Assembly (NCBI GenBank): GCA_918026815.1
Contig: CAKJVC010000061.1
Span: forward strand, 925,395 to 989,394
DNA from: Chalara sp. BL73
Lineage: Eukaryota; Ascomycota; Leotiomycetes; Helotiales
Length of the DNA stretch: 64,000 nucleotides
Reading direction: 5' to 3'
Part shown: positions 23,195 to 34,371 of the stretch, piece by piece
How positions within the stretch are numbered: the stretch's first letter is position 1
Layout of the letters: every line of letters starts with the position of its first letter
Translations under genes and position numbers: made by a program
Notes under the pieces: model-generated
The model's input: the letters and a program-made list of their open reading frames with translations, nothing else
Told to the model about the DNA's origin: nothing
The model's database searches: none

Positions 23195-23658
23195 TGAGTC
23201 GCATGCCAATTGATTTACGGGGTGTTGCATAATATACCTACTTTAAAAGAACTATAACTTTGATAAACAATACTGTTAGCCACTGCGCATATTGTATATT
23301 TTGCCGTAGATCACTGTTGTTGTGTAAAGTCATACTTATCAAGATACCACTTCCCAATTAGAACTAGAGCTATCCCTAACATATGTACTCGCAAAACTGT
23401 TGAATGTGGCCCTCATCATAGGATTCATCTCTGTAGAGAATTTGGCAAATTCGAAACACTACTTGGTGTGATAAGCTTGTAGCTTTATTTTTAAGCTATT
23501 TTGACTTAAAAAATTTCAGTCCAAACGGCTCCTGTTTTTGTTAAAATGCGCATATCCTCCAATTATAACTGCAAAATTTATGCTTTACTCACCTAGTGAG
23601 TCTAAATATACACAAGAAATTGTGACTAAGCTAAGTACTCAGATATATCTATTTTCTA
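23195..23658. other. Convergent intergenic region
   Basis: 464 bp between the 3' ends of the hydrolase and the Diels-Alderase genes; AT-rich, terminator/3'-UTR space, nothing else seen. Confidence 0.5.
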
Positions 23659-25017
23659 TCACATCTGATATGCAACCACCATATCAATCACTTGCTTGAG
23701 GCCTGCTGACAAACTTGCCTTGCTATAATGATATGTCCACAAGGCCGATTGCACGAGCGAGGGAATCCAGAGATTGGCAAAATTCACAGACTCGTTTAGA
23801 AAAGCGCCGTGATAATTTTCACCATTCTTTTCACCTCCTTCAGCTAATCCCATAAACGAGCTGCCGCCAGCGCCTCGGCCTAGATTAAACTCGAACAAGA
23901 TCTGCTTGTGCTCAAAGTGGAATGACCATTGCATCTTGCGTGAAGGCGACAACAAGATCAAGTCGTAACCTGTTTCACTTCGCCCACCAATGGAGCTGCG
24001 CACATCACCGCCATGCGTAGGTGATAGCACAAAGTAGTCCTCTAGAATAGATCTTCTCATTCTATCTTCCCTGAGCGAAGACGAAAAGATGGTCTCTCCG
24101 TTTTGCGATAATAAGAGATTGCCTGTCTTCCCTTCTCCATCTGCTGCTGATGCCCAGTAGGTCGCAGCGTATGGCCCGACCGACGCTCGCAGGAACTCAT
24201 ATTCCTCGAGCATTTCAAACCAGGTACGACTTTGCCAGATTCGCTCGGCGCCGCCAATTCCGTTTTTGAATGATAGCTGTGATCCCTTGATCTGGAGATC
24301 AACCGCTGTAAGCGCTGCTGGCATTGGTTCCATCCAATACATGCCACGCACCACATCATATGGGGCTACAGCCTCTGCGAGAGGCGGCCATGTCGAACCA
24401 TCTGCACATCTTGGCCTTGCAGTACTTTGCAGCTCAATGGTACCGCGAATAGACGGCGTATCAAAAGTTACCGAAGCTGTACTCATATTGTGTGCAGTGT
24501 AGAACTTATACACCGCACCATCGCGGAACCATGTCCCGGTGGTATGAGTGGCACAGGACTCGATGACAGATTTTTCGGCATAATCAACTAGCGAGACCAT
24601 GGTGCCGTTAGAAAACGTCACGTCCAAGTTGATGCGTAAGTCACCTGGGCCTAGAAAGTTGAATTCCGGGTCCCTGTAAAATGCGATGAGAATTCCAGCG
24701 TCTCCTTCTGCTGATATGGCATCAAACTCCCACTGCTCGCCCGTGCTGACGTTGAGAGTGGCGAAGTGCGGTTTTAGAGGGTGGTGCGAGTTGGAATTGA
24801 AGATTGGCACAGAACCTGAAGCCAATCCACCATAGGCTGGCATATGAGATACTTGACACCGGGCTTCTTCGTCATGGAGCGCAAACTGGCTGTCCCACGC
24901 TTCGGCGGTGAGAGGTTCATATGGTACTCCAACCCCAACCTGACCCGCATCAGATAAAGAATACAATTGCAATAGGTAAGCAGCAATGGCATGACTGACG
25001 AGCCGACGAATCTTCAT
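23659..25017 (-). CDS. Putative Diels-Alderase (CrtC/lipocalin-like, CcsF/Fsa2 type)
   Basis: A 452-aa single-exon protein of the fungal Diels-Alderase family that catalyses intramolecular [4+2] cyclisation of polyketide or polyketide-tetramic acid/pyrrolinone chains (CghA, MycB/Fsa2, CcsF, PyiF relatives). It begins with a hydrophobic signal-like segment (residues 5-24). Seen family features: GPGDLRINLDVTFSNG near 122, GTWFRDGAVYKF near 165, the block VRGMYWMEPMPAALTAVDL near 226 followed by GIGGAERIWQSRTWFEM, and RASVGPYAATYW near 278, which match the two beta-barrel domains of this group. There are several N-glycosylation sequons. It is divergent from the enoyl reductase at 25389. Its presence points to a product with a Diels-Alder-formed ring such as an isoindolone or decalin. 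The alternative is a hetero-Diels-Alderase of the EupF kind. Confidence 0.84.
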   Translation of the reverse strand: MKIRRLVSHAIAAYLLQLYSLSDAGQVGVGVPYEPLTAEAWDSQFALHDEEARCQVSHMPAYGGLASGSVPIFNSNSHHPLKPHFATLNVSTGEQWEFDAISAEGDAGILIAFYRDPEFNFLGPGDLRINLDVTFSNGTMVSLVDYAEKSVIESCATHTTGTWFRDGAVYKFYTAHNMSTASVTFDTPSIRGTIELQSTARPRCADGSTWPPLAEAVAPYDVVRGMYWMEPMPAALTAVDLQIKGSQLSFKNGIGGAERIWQSRTWFEMLEEYEFLRASVGPYAATYWASAADGEGKTGNLLLSQNGETIFSSSLREDRMRRSILEDYFVLSPTHGGDVRSSIGGRSETGYDLILLSPSRKMQWSFHFEHKQILFEFNLGRGAGGSSFMGLAEGGEKNGENYHGAFLNESVNFANLWIPSLVQSALWTYHYSKASLSAGLKQVIDMVVAYQM

Positions 25018-25388
25018 TTTGAACCCGGTAATGTGTGACTGCTAGAGTATCACCCGTGAAGGACATAATTATTGGTCTAATAGGTGTTGAAGAAGCTCGT
25101 CGCTTAAATGGCTCACGGATAACATCTCCGATTTAAGAGTCGGAGCTCCGGGCGAGAATGAATTGCGTAGCAAACCTCGAGGACACGGCAATAGCAAGCA
25201 GTAGTATCAATGCCCACAGATGTTTAAGGTGGAGCGGAGCTTAAGTCAGCCATCCATAGAAATGCTATCAAAATTATTCAAGTAACTGGCCTAGTCATAC
25301 CTAATTCCTCATACGGATATCTTTTGGCGGCTGAAAAAGAGCTACCCAAGCATAAAAATAACTGAAACAATTATTTTGCTGTGCAATC
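25018..25388. promoter_or_regulatory. Divergent promoter, Diels-Alderase / enoyl reductase
   Basis: 371 bp. Contains an inverted pair CTCCGA (25125-25130) .. TCGGAG (25140-25145), with GTCGGA at 25139-25144, i.e. the cluster's candidate operator in palindromic arrangement. Confidence 0.45.
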
Positions 25389-26592
25389 ATGTCTCATCCT
25401 CTGCCTGACGGGTTCGCTCCTTCTGCCATCGACCTTCCAGCCAAGTTTTCCGGTATTATCGAAGGAGCTGGCGATGGCAAGCCCGCCATCACGCACAGCC
25501 TGAGCTTCCCGGCACCAAGACTGGATGAAATTATCATAAGGAATGTAGCAGTAGCCATCAACCCTTGTGACTGGAAAACGCCACGCAATTACCCTTCTCC
25601 AGGTGCCAGAATCGGATGCGAGTTTTACGGTGAAGTCTTGGCCATCGGTCCCGATGCGCAGACCAGACGGCCAGATATCCAGCTTGGAGATCGCATCTGT
25701 GGTGCTATTCACGGCTCAAATCCAATCGACCATGATTCTGGCTCATTCTCTGATTACCTGTCAGTACCAGCCGATATAGTTATTAGGCTGCCAGATGGAT
25801 ACTCGCTTGGCGCAGGCGCATCATTAGGAGGCACCTCTCTCTGTACTTTGGCTCTTACTTTCTGGGAATCCTTGAAGTTGCAAGGGACGCCCTCTGAGCC
25901 ATTAGACCCGACCAGAGGAGCCCCTTATGTCTTGGTCTATGGTGGAAGCACAGCTACAGGTACCATGGCTCTCCAGTTATTGAAACTGTAAGAGATTTCC
26001 CTACCAAGGCGTTCCCTTATCTATAATGGGAGAATTAGAGAGCTCATACAGAATGCTTCCTTATAGGTCGGGCTACAAAGCCATCACAACCTGCTCACCG
26101 CGGAATTTCGATCTCGTAAATGAATACGGGGCAGAGGCTTATTTCGACTACCACTCGCCAACTTGTGCAGCGGACATAAAAGCATACACTCGCGGTGGAC
26201 TCGGCTACGTGATCGACATTATCACAGACGCGACGTCGCAAACCATATGCCACGCAGCGCTTGGGCGTGCAGGTGGCACATACGTGGCTCTTGAACGGCC
26301 ATTGGAAGTATTCAACAAGCGCCGACGTACCGTAAAAGTTGATTTTGTTGTGGGCTGGTGCGCCTTAGGACGCGAGGTTGTTCTCACGACGGACTATTCC
26401 CGGCCTGCGGATCCCCTGCTACGCCATCGCGCAGGCCGGCTGTTCGATGAGATGCAGGAGTTTGTGGAGGCTGGGAGGCTTAGACCACATCCGCATAGAG
26501 TGATCGGCAGTGGGTATGAGAATGTGTTGCGAGGACTAAAGCTACTAGAGAAAGGGGTTTCTGGCGAGAGGTTGGTGGTGCTTATCAAGTGA
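25389..26592 (+). CDS. Trans-acting enoyl reductase (LovC/ApdC/CcsC type)
   Basis: A 374-aa medium-chain dehydrogenase/reductase that acts in trans on a highly reducing PKS whose own ER domain is inactive, reducing enoyl intermediates with NADPH. Exons 25389-25987 and 26067-26592; intron 25988-26066 (gtaaga..tatag); frame restored as LLKL-SGYKAITTCSP. Seen: the GroES-like N-terminal part with NPCDWKTP and GCEFYGEV, GDRICGAIHGSN, and the Rossmann segment VYGGSTATGTMALQLLKL (nucleotide loop GGSTATG), then ITTCSPRNF and the C-terminal GERLVVLIK. All are hallmarks of trans-ERs of PKS-NRPS clusters. It is divergent from the Diels-Alderase. Its presence predicts a degenerate ER in the synthase to the left of the window. 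Confidence 0.92.
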
Positions 26593-27014
26593 GATTAGAC
26601 AAATTACAATTAATTTATTGTTTGGTTGATAATTACGAGATATTGCCCCCTTTTTACCGGCTTCCTTACTCTTTCTAGACTTTTATGATTATGCAACTAA
26701 CTTACAAATGACACCTTTGAAGAGTTCATTTGAACTCCTTAGACTTGGGAAGGAAGTAATATAGCTAGCTAGTTTACAGAAGTTTAACCGTTAGGAGAAT
26801 GAGAAATTCTTCATCTTTATGATATACTTCTGTTAGGTAAATTTGAAACTAGAATGTAAGTTAGACGCTATGCAAATAAAAAATGTCCCTTTATTAATTC
26901 GCCTTTCTTAGGCTTTCTTAAAAGATTACCCATAGTCGAAGTGTACAACAGTCTATATAAGAATCTAAGAGGTCGCTGCATGATAGATACAATGCTCGCA
27001 AGTGCCACTGCTAT
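26593..27014. other. Convergent intergenic region
   Basis: Between the 3' ends of the enoyl reductase and the ABC transporter; AT-rich, no gene seen. Confidence 0.5.
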
Positions 27015-30000
27015 TTAAGAATCAAAGTCTGCCCGTCGAATCTTACTCTTATCACAGATAGCTCTGAAAACGCCTCCTTGCGTATTCCACAACTTCAATG
27101 GCTCATCACATTCTGCTACAACCCCAGCATCCATCACTACAACTCGATCATACATCAAAATAGTTCTTAAGCGATGCGCAATACAGAGTACCGTGCTGCC
27201 CTTAAAACCTTCTAGTATTGTGGTTTGGATCTTTCGATCCATCTCTTCATCAATGGACGAAGTTGCTTCGTCGCAGATGATGATGCGTGATTTGCGGATT
27301 AGCGCTCGAGCGAGAGCCATTAGTTGGCGCTGGCCGAGGGAAAAGTTTAGACCTTCGGATACTATAGGTGTTTCAAGTGTGATCTTCTGATTTTGCTCTG
27401 ATCCAGACTCGACACTTCTGGGAGCTTCCTCCTGAAAGAGTGGCTTAGATGCAGAGGTTGGTGAGTCTTCAATCAGATGCGCACTCTTCAAGGCGGCCCA
27501 GAGCTCGAGGTCACTGTGTTCGTTGAACGGATCGAGATTGGTTCTAACGGTACCGCGAAATAATGTCGGATCTATGAGGTTTGTTATGTCAATACTCGAG
27601 AGTGATCACCGAACTTCGAAAAACAAATAGGAGAGGTTTCATCAACTTGCCTTGTGGAATAATTGACAAACTACTTCTAAGATCATGAAGTCCCATCCGT
27701 GAGATATCATTGCCGTCGATCTGGATTTTTCCGCTACTCAACTCGACCATTCTGAAAAGACTTGATATGATTGACGACTTTCCAGCGCCAGTCCTACCCA
27801 CGATTCCTATACGCTCTCCTCCTCTGATGTTGAGGTTCAGACCTTTCAAAACCAATGGCAACCCCTCTCGATATCTCATCTCCACACCCTCAAACTTTAT
27901 CTCACCAATCTCGGGCCAAGAAGGAGCAGGTTTCAATAAGACATTAGATGCCGGCTCGATTTCTGATGGAAGCTGATTGCCATAGTAAATAATTCGTTCC
28001 GCCGAATTCATCGAGTTCTCGACCTGCGCCAACTGCTTCACCAGGAATTGCATCTGGTATACGACCTGGAGTACATAGTTTAGAATGACTGCACTCAAAC
28101 TCGGATTCAATCTTGCATTATTCGTAGTGACTAGCAAAGTTGTTATAAGCATCAACACGTTGCCTATAAGGCTCAGTCGAATACTGAGCCAGCATTGGTT
28201 AGCGAAAGTCATGAAGTAGCATGTATTCATATCGTCGATTGCGGCTTCGAGTTTACGGCGGTATTGCTCGCCAATATTGTAGGCTCGGATTGTAGATGTC
28301 CCAGACAAAGCCTCGCTAAAATGGGAGAAGACGTGCGAGCGGAGGATGGATTCGTGCCGCTTGACTTCTCTTGCTGACGAGCGGTAGTAGGCAGCTACAA
28401 AATAAAAGAGGCACATCATAGGCGCCAGTGCAGCAAGCATCTAAGTAGTGCCATAAAAACTTAGCCATTGTGAAACGTTGGGGAGGAAGGAGGATATGAA
28501 CTCACGTAAGGGAAATATACGACTATTAGGATAAAAATAGATAGAGTGGTAATAAGACTTAGGAGATAAAGTCTGATGAACTCCGCTAGGAGATTGTCCA
28601 TCACGTCCACATCTTTCGAAAATCGATTTATGATTCTCCCTAAAGGTGTCGTATCGAAGAAGGACCTGCGGTTGAAACACGATTAGAGAGGAAATTTGTA
28701 ACCATAGATTTAGCTATTATGTGCTAAGGAATTTCCGTTTATTACTTACATAGGTGCTCTAAGTGTGCTCCGCATAGCAGTAGATAGCAACTTCTTGCTT
28801 GCATTGGTACCTCCTATGGTCAGTACCATCGAAAACGCAAACGTTAGGGCTGTTTGAACAACTCCAAAAGCAATATAGCCGCCAATCTACATGATAAAAT
28901 TGTCAGCTTCATTTGCAATATTAGAGCAAAGGTGGCCATCCACGTGGGAGACAAGACTGCGGTGTGTGTTTGAGTCACAATGTAATGCCTGAAAGGAACG
29001 ATTGGAATTATACTAACGTAAGTCCCTGTGCTCAAACCGTATGTCCCGTTTGTCCAATAGCCCAACCAGAAAGTCCCCATAACTTGACTGGCTTGCGCAA
29101 GACAGCACAGGAAGAGAACGAGAGGTGCCGTCAGTCGACTGCCACTCGCTTTCATATAATCGTAATACACAGACCACCCAATAGCGTTCTCGCCTTTCTC
29201 TTCCGGTTCCATGAGACTATCCTGTGCTGGAGCCTTACTCAACTTTTTCGCAATCTTCTCTATCTCAATGTTCCCCTTGTCGTCTGTAACATATCCAACA
29301 TTATCTTCGGATCTCTCTTTCGAATGTGGTCTCTTTGCTGTCTCCGCAGTTTCGGAGAGTAGGTGTTCAAACTCGGGACTAGTAGCCATAAGTTCGTCAT
29401 AAGTTCCACTAGCCTTAATCCCTCCATGCTCTAGCCAGATAATCCTGTCGCATTGACTAAGAACGTGGAGTTGATGAGTTGCTAATACTCTACACCTCTC
29501 GTTAAGTAGCCCACAGATAGCTTTGCTGAAAATATGCTGTCCCACATGGGCGTCAACTGCGCTCAGAGGATCATCAAGAAGGATGATGTCCGCGTTGGAG
29601 TAAATGGCTCGTGCGATATTGAGCCGTTGTTTTTGGCCACCACTGAGCTGAGTACAAATCGTCAGTTACAAGTTTGAAACAACAGGAATGAATGTTACTG
29701 CACTTACTGTAATCCCTCGTTCGCCGACCTCTGTCATATCCCCATGAGGCAACATTTCAAGATCGGTTCGGAGAGCACAGCCCTCAATAACTTGCTGGTA
29801 TCGTTCCTTGTCAAAACTTCGTCCAAAAATTATGTTGTCTTTAATAGTGGCGTTCTGGATCCAAGCGTACTGCGGGCAGTAGGCTATTGCTGAACTTTGT
29901 GTTACAATACCCGATGTCATTCGCATGTCTCCCGCGAGAGCAGCGAGGAAGGAGGATTTTCCAGATGCTACAGATCCCACAATGGCCACTAGCTCCTTTC

Positions 30001-31951
30001 GGTTGAAAGTCAAATTTATACGGTCAAAGTGGAAAGGAGTTCCGTCGCCTTCCTCTGGAGTTGGTTTTCCGGTGGCGTTCTCTGTTGTTTTCTTTCCCGA
30101 TTCCAAGTCTTTCTTGAGATATTCTCTCTGCTCCTCGTCCTTCTGAAATTTTCCACCTATCTCCCATGTGAAGCTTGCATCGGTCATTGTAAATGCATCC
30201 TTCAGACTCTCATCAATGCTACGTGACTCTGCTTCCTCCTCAGCCAAAAGGTAATCTTGAATTCGACCCAAGCTAACGTGGGCATCGATTGTCATCGCTA
30301 CAACCGAGGGCAGTAACATAAGTGGACCACGAAGAGAATTAAAGAGCGCAAGCGATGAAAATATGTTGGCAGGCTCGAAAGATGAATGGGTCAGAGAGTA
30401 GGCCACGAATGCAAGAACTGCGGCGAATATAGGTAGAGCCTATTTTAAAAGATCAGCTTACAAAAGCAATAAATAGTTTGCAAGTCAAGCAAGCTTTGGT
30501 ACTGGAATCTGTAATTTAAGTGCTCGCCAATGTGCAACTGTCCGTGACTATTGAGAGCCTCCTTCGGATTCCTTATGCATATCGGAAATAGGTTATAAGA
30601 GTACAGCGAATAAATCCACAAACTCGTACAATTAGCGACCTCTTCACGTTGCAAGACCATTGACCTCGACAATTTTCAGGTAAAGGTTACGTTGATAGCG
30701 AGGATCCTAAATGAAACGAAATGAACATACCAAAGCTAATCCATTGATAGCATTTCTCACACCCAAGAGAAATTGCATCCCTCTAATTTCTCTAGCCCTC
30801 AATTTTCTCAGTTGGTCGAGAAAACTGGTTTCCCACGCAAAGTACTTTACAAATCTCACTCCTTGCAGAATTTCTTGGGTCAGATTGAGCCTGTCATCCG
30901 TGATCTTAGTCACGTTTCGTCGACGCTTTGCTAATACCTTAACACTCCAAACAGTGAGTGGTGTTATGACGAGGAAAAGCGCGAAGCCAGCCAAGGAACT
31001 GACACCGATGTTGATGATCAGCTGGACGACAGTGATGATGATTTGAATCGGTGTAACCCAAATGAGATGGCACCATGCCGCTGCCAGGTCGATGCGGGAT
31101 GTATCTGTGCTCATTAAGTTGGTAACTTTGCCATTTGACCATCCCTGCTGTGTGTCGTCTTGCCTAGGCGGATCTGGTTTTTTGGAAAACATTCTATGCC
31201 TTTTTCGAGTTTCATTATCCCTGTTCTTAATCTCTTCTGCTGGCGTTGGCTCCTGAGAACCTCCAGCTTTTGCCCTGCTTGAAATGACTTGACTTTTGGC
31301 GTAAATAATGCTGATCAGGCTGGCTCTTGCCATGCCCCCGCATATCATTCCTCGATACTGAAATTGATTAAGAGTCAAGCTGGCAACCGTCTGCATCGCA
31401 ATTATGCCAATTGCCAGGCCAATACCAGTGCCAGTAGAAGCTGATTTTCCGTAATAAACATCAGATACATAAATAACCAGATATTTGAGCATGATTGGCG
31501 ATAGGGACATGGTAACATTAGTGAAAAGGAGGCACAAGCCACCAAACCAGAACTCGGCGAAGAAAATTTTATTCATGGCGAAAAGTAAGGCATTCTTGTC
31601 TCCTCGGGTGACCCGTCTCTTGAATTCATCTGTGATTCCCTGGCTCAAAGTTCCTGACCGTCGCTTTCTGTTGAGGAGAGGAAAGTCCATAAATTCCAGG
31701 GGACGATTGTAACCGACCGCCATCAGTGGATTTATCCAAATGAAAAAATATTGGTTGAACCAACTCGCGTCTTCCTCTCTGCTGGTAGGATGCTCTAGAG
31801 GGACAGGCGGCGTCCTTTTCTTTAAGGGGTTCTTGATCCATCGTCTCCATGATCTGATATTCTTTGGATTACCCGAATCCTCAGAGGAATGATCCGAAGA
31901 GACACCCCGCTTCTCATCGTATCCCAGCCCGTTTCGTTGTTCGCTCATCAT
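27015..31951 (-). CDS. ABC transporter, ABCC/MRP type (multidrug resistance-associated)
   Basis: A full-size ABC exporter of about 1408 aa, probably exporting the metabolite or its conjugates through the plasma or vacuolar membrane. Seven exons: complement of 30731-31951, 29708-30439, 29018-29647, 28750-28886, 28506-28665, 27651-28440 and 27015-27571; the summed length is in frame. The order is TMD1-NBD1-TMD2-NBD2 without an extra N-terminal TMD0. NBD1: Walker A GSVASGKSS, Q-loop CPQYAWIQ, signature LSGGQKQR, Walker B ILLDDPLSAVDAH. NBD2: Walker A GRTGAGKSS, signature-like FSLGQRQL, Walker B IIICDEATSSID. The signatures differ as in asymmetric ABCC proteins. Intron 1 is long (291 bp) and intron 6 (27572-27650) has a GC donor (CAAG|GCAAGT). 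Being the only transporter of this size beside the cluster, it is a likely export or self-protection protein. Confidence 0.93.
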
Positions 31952-32284
31952 AGCCAGGTCAGAGGTAGCCTCAAAGTAAAGTATTTTTTGGTAGGGAGGT
32001 CAAGTCTTGGGGAGGAAAGACTACAGTCGATAAAAGCAAAGGAAAGTGGTCATCAATACATGCAGGTCACGCCAAAAAAGGGGGAATCTCCACTACCAAT
32101 CTGCTTGATCATGCAGCTCGGTGGCCAGGTAAGTGGATCCCCTGGTTTGAACGATTATGCTCACGTGGGGTGGAATTGCGTGCTTTTTGTCAAACACGCA
32201 ATTCATAATTGGAGACCCTCTTTTTTTTTCACAATATTGTGTATATTTCCGATTGAAGGGTTCCGAAAGTAATATTTTCCGGAG
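31952..32284. other. Intergenic, ABC transporter promoter
   Basis: 333 bp; no coding region and no TCCGAC copy seen. The left part is the transporter promoter, the right part the 3' end of the P450. Confidence 0.4.
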
Positions 32285-33990
32285 CTAATTTACCGGGGTT
32301 AGATATACGTCCAATGCTGGTTTATCCCAAAGAGCATAAATCTTTTGCGTGTCAAGCCAGTTTCTACTATGATCAGCAATCTTCATATCAAAATTGAAAA
32401 TAATCTTGGCTAAGATGAGACGCATCTCGGCATATGCCAGGCTACAGGGTGGTCAGTCAGGAACTAAAATCTTGACAAAGACTTCTGGCAAACCCACTTT
32501 CTTCCAATGCAATTCCGTGGGCCCAAGCTGAATGGTTGCACGGCCTCCAGTTTGTCCCCTTCGAAGATCGGATCCCCAAGAAAGCGTTCTGGGTGAAACT
32601 CCATGGGCTTTTTGAAATTTCTCGGGTCGTGGTTAATCGCCCATTGCCACACAGCTGTCACTGTGCCTTCGGGTATGAATTGGCCAGCGACTTTTGCTCC
32701 TCCTTTAGGCACCTCCCGTGGCAGACCAGTGCCTACTGGAGGATAGCGCCGAAAAGACTCGTTGATACATGCGAGCATGTAATGAAGTTTGCCAACCGAA
32801 AGCAAAGAAATCTCCTTGTCGTTCGAGAAGGAGGATCTAACTTCTTGGGTGAGCTTTTCCAGGACTATGGGGTGCATGGTCAATAGGAAGATAGCACCAG
32901 CCAGTAGAGTGGATGTGGTTTCTGAGCCAGCGACGATGATCGTTTTGGCGTTCATTTCGAGCTTTTCAAAAGGCAGTTGCTATTTTTTCGTTAAAAATTC
33001 TCAATTGACAACTGGGAGATATTTAAGTGGTATAAGAGCCACAAGTCGTTCGAATGAATGACTAGTTAAACATCTTGCTTACAATTTTATTTTTCTTGCT
33101 GACCAACCCCTCAATAATGTCTGGTCGTTCTGCACCCAGTTTCATTCTTTCTAAAAGTTTTTCCTTCACTATACTCATGTGCTGTTTTTGCTTTGTGAAA
33201 AATCCTTTGGCATTGAGCCACCCTATAATAGGGTTGAATCCTAGCAGGCCCAATGCTTGCATGCGGCCATTTTGCTTGATTGTATGTGTGATCAAAGTGA
33301 CCCATGGGTGGTAGTTGGTATTTTCCAGGCATGCAAATGAGCTACCAAACCCAAGATCTCCAATGATATCGAAAGTCGTCCAATTCAACCACTCCCGCAT
33401 ATTTAGCGCTTTTGTACCACCTTTTGCATGAGATCGTAGTTTGTTTATCAACAAGTCGACATATGAACCAATAATAGGCTCTTGGCCACGCATGCTGCGG
33501 TCGCTAAATCCTGGAGCAAGTTGGCGGCGGATGAAACTATGCTCATCAGGTGGCGCTGCGAGAATTGACGATGCTTCGCGAGAGAAAGGACTATAAAAGT
33601 GCATATACTTTGGAAATTGCTCACAGCCTGGAGCATGGTGGCCGTAAATATCTTTCCATGCTTGCGGAGCAGAGAATGCTAGTTCGTTTGGTGAGATGCG
33701 GACCACTGGACCGTACTGTAAGTGTAGATCCCTGACATGGAATGGAAGGTTGCCGTGTAGGATTTGATAGGCTCGCGGGAGGTGGGAGATGCGATTACAA
33801 ATAGGCCCCGGAAATGAACGAAGAGGATGTAAGAACAATCTATAAAAGATGATGGAGGCCTCATATGTAAAAAACTACAGCATTAGCAATCCCCAATGAA
33901 GCTGGCATATTTAACTTGGTAACTTACAGCAACAGCAATGCTGGAAACTAAACTGAACAACCCAATACCCTCCAAAGCAAAGAGTGCCAT
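32285..33990 (-). CDS. Cytochrome P450 (isotrichodermin-hydroxylase-like group)
   Basis: An ER-anchored P450 of 497 aa. Exons: complement of 33928-33990, 33083-33874, 32498-32979 and 32285-32441; introns 33875-33927, 32980-33082 and 32442-32497; all in frame. Exon 1 plus the start of exon 2 is the membrane anchor (GLFSLVSSIAVAFFTY). Then come the proline-rich hinge HPLRSFPGP, the C-helix region, the I-helix AGSETTS, K-helix ESFR, HPERF and the haem loop FSLGPRNCIGR, which is completed across intron 3 as N-LAYAEMR. The type is that of fungal CYP families around isotrichodermin C-15 hydroxylase. It is divergent from the next P450 over 381 bp. Likely a tailoring oxygenase of the cluster product; regiochemistry cannot be predicted. 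Confidence 0.92.
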
Positions 33991-34371
33991 GATAACCTCG
34001 ATCCTTGCGACTGGAAGCGAAAGAAACGAACTTTGACTCAATTTTGTCGACCGCAGCATTACACAAATGCTATTCGTGCCAATTTAGGGAAATGCCTAAT
34101 GACTTCTATGAGCCTTGGGCGTCCCGCTTGATCCTTGATCGGGGTGGAGTTGGCAATGCTTTCCTTCCGAGGCTCCTGCTTCCCTGCGCCTCCGTATGCA
34201 TCCGAGCGACCAATCAGAGGACCTCTCTTAACTTTTTCGACTTACCACTCCGATGTATGGTTTGTTTGCACTATGGTATATTGCTGCCGTAAAACGATGC
34301 TTGGATTCTGTATATCAATAATTTCAAACCTCCTCACTGTTACTTATCATCTGGAATAAGATATCGAAGAG
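33991..34371. promoter_or_regulatory. Divergent promoter between two P450 genes
   Basis: 381 bp with TCCGA cores at 34201-34205 and 34244-34248 but no full TCCGAC copy. No coding region seen. Confidence 0.35.
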
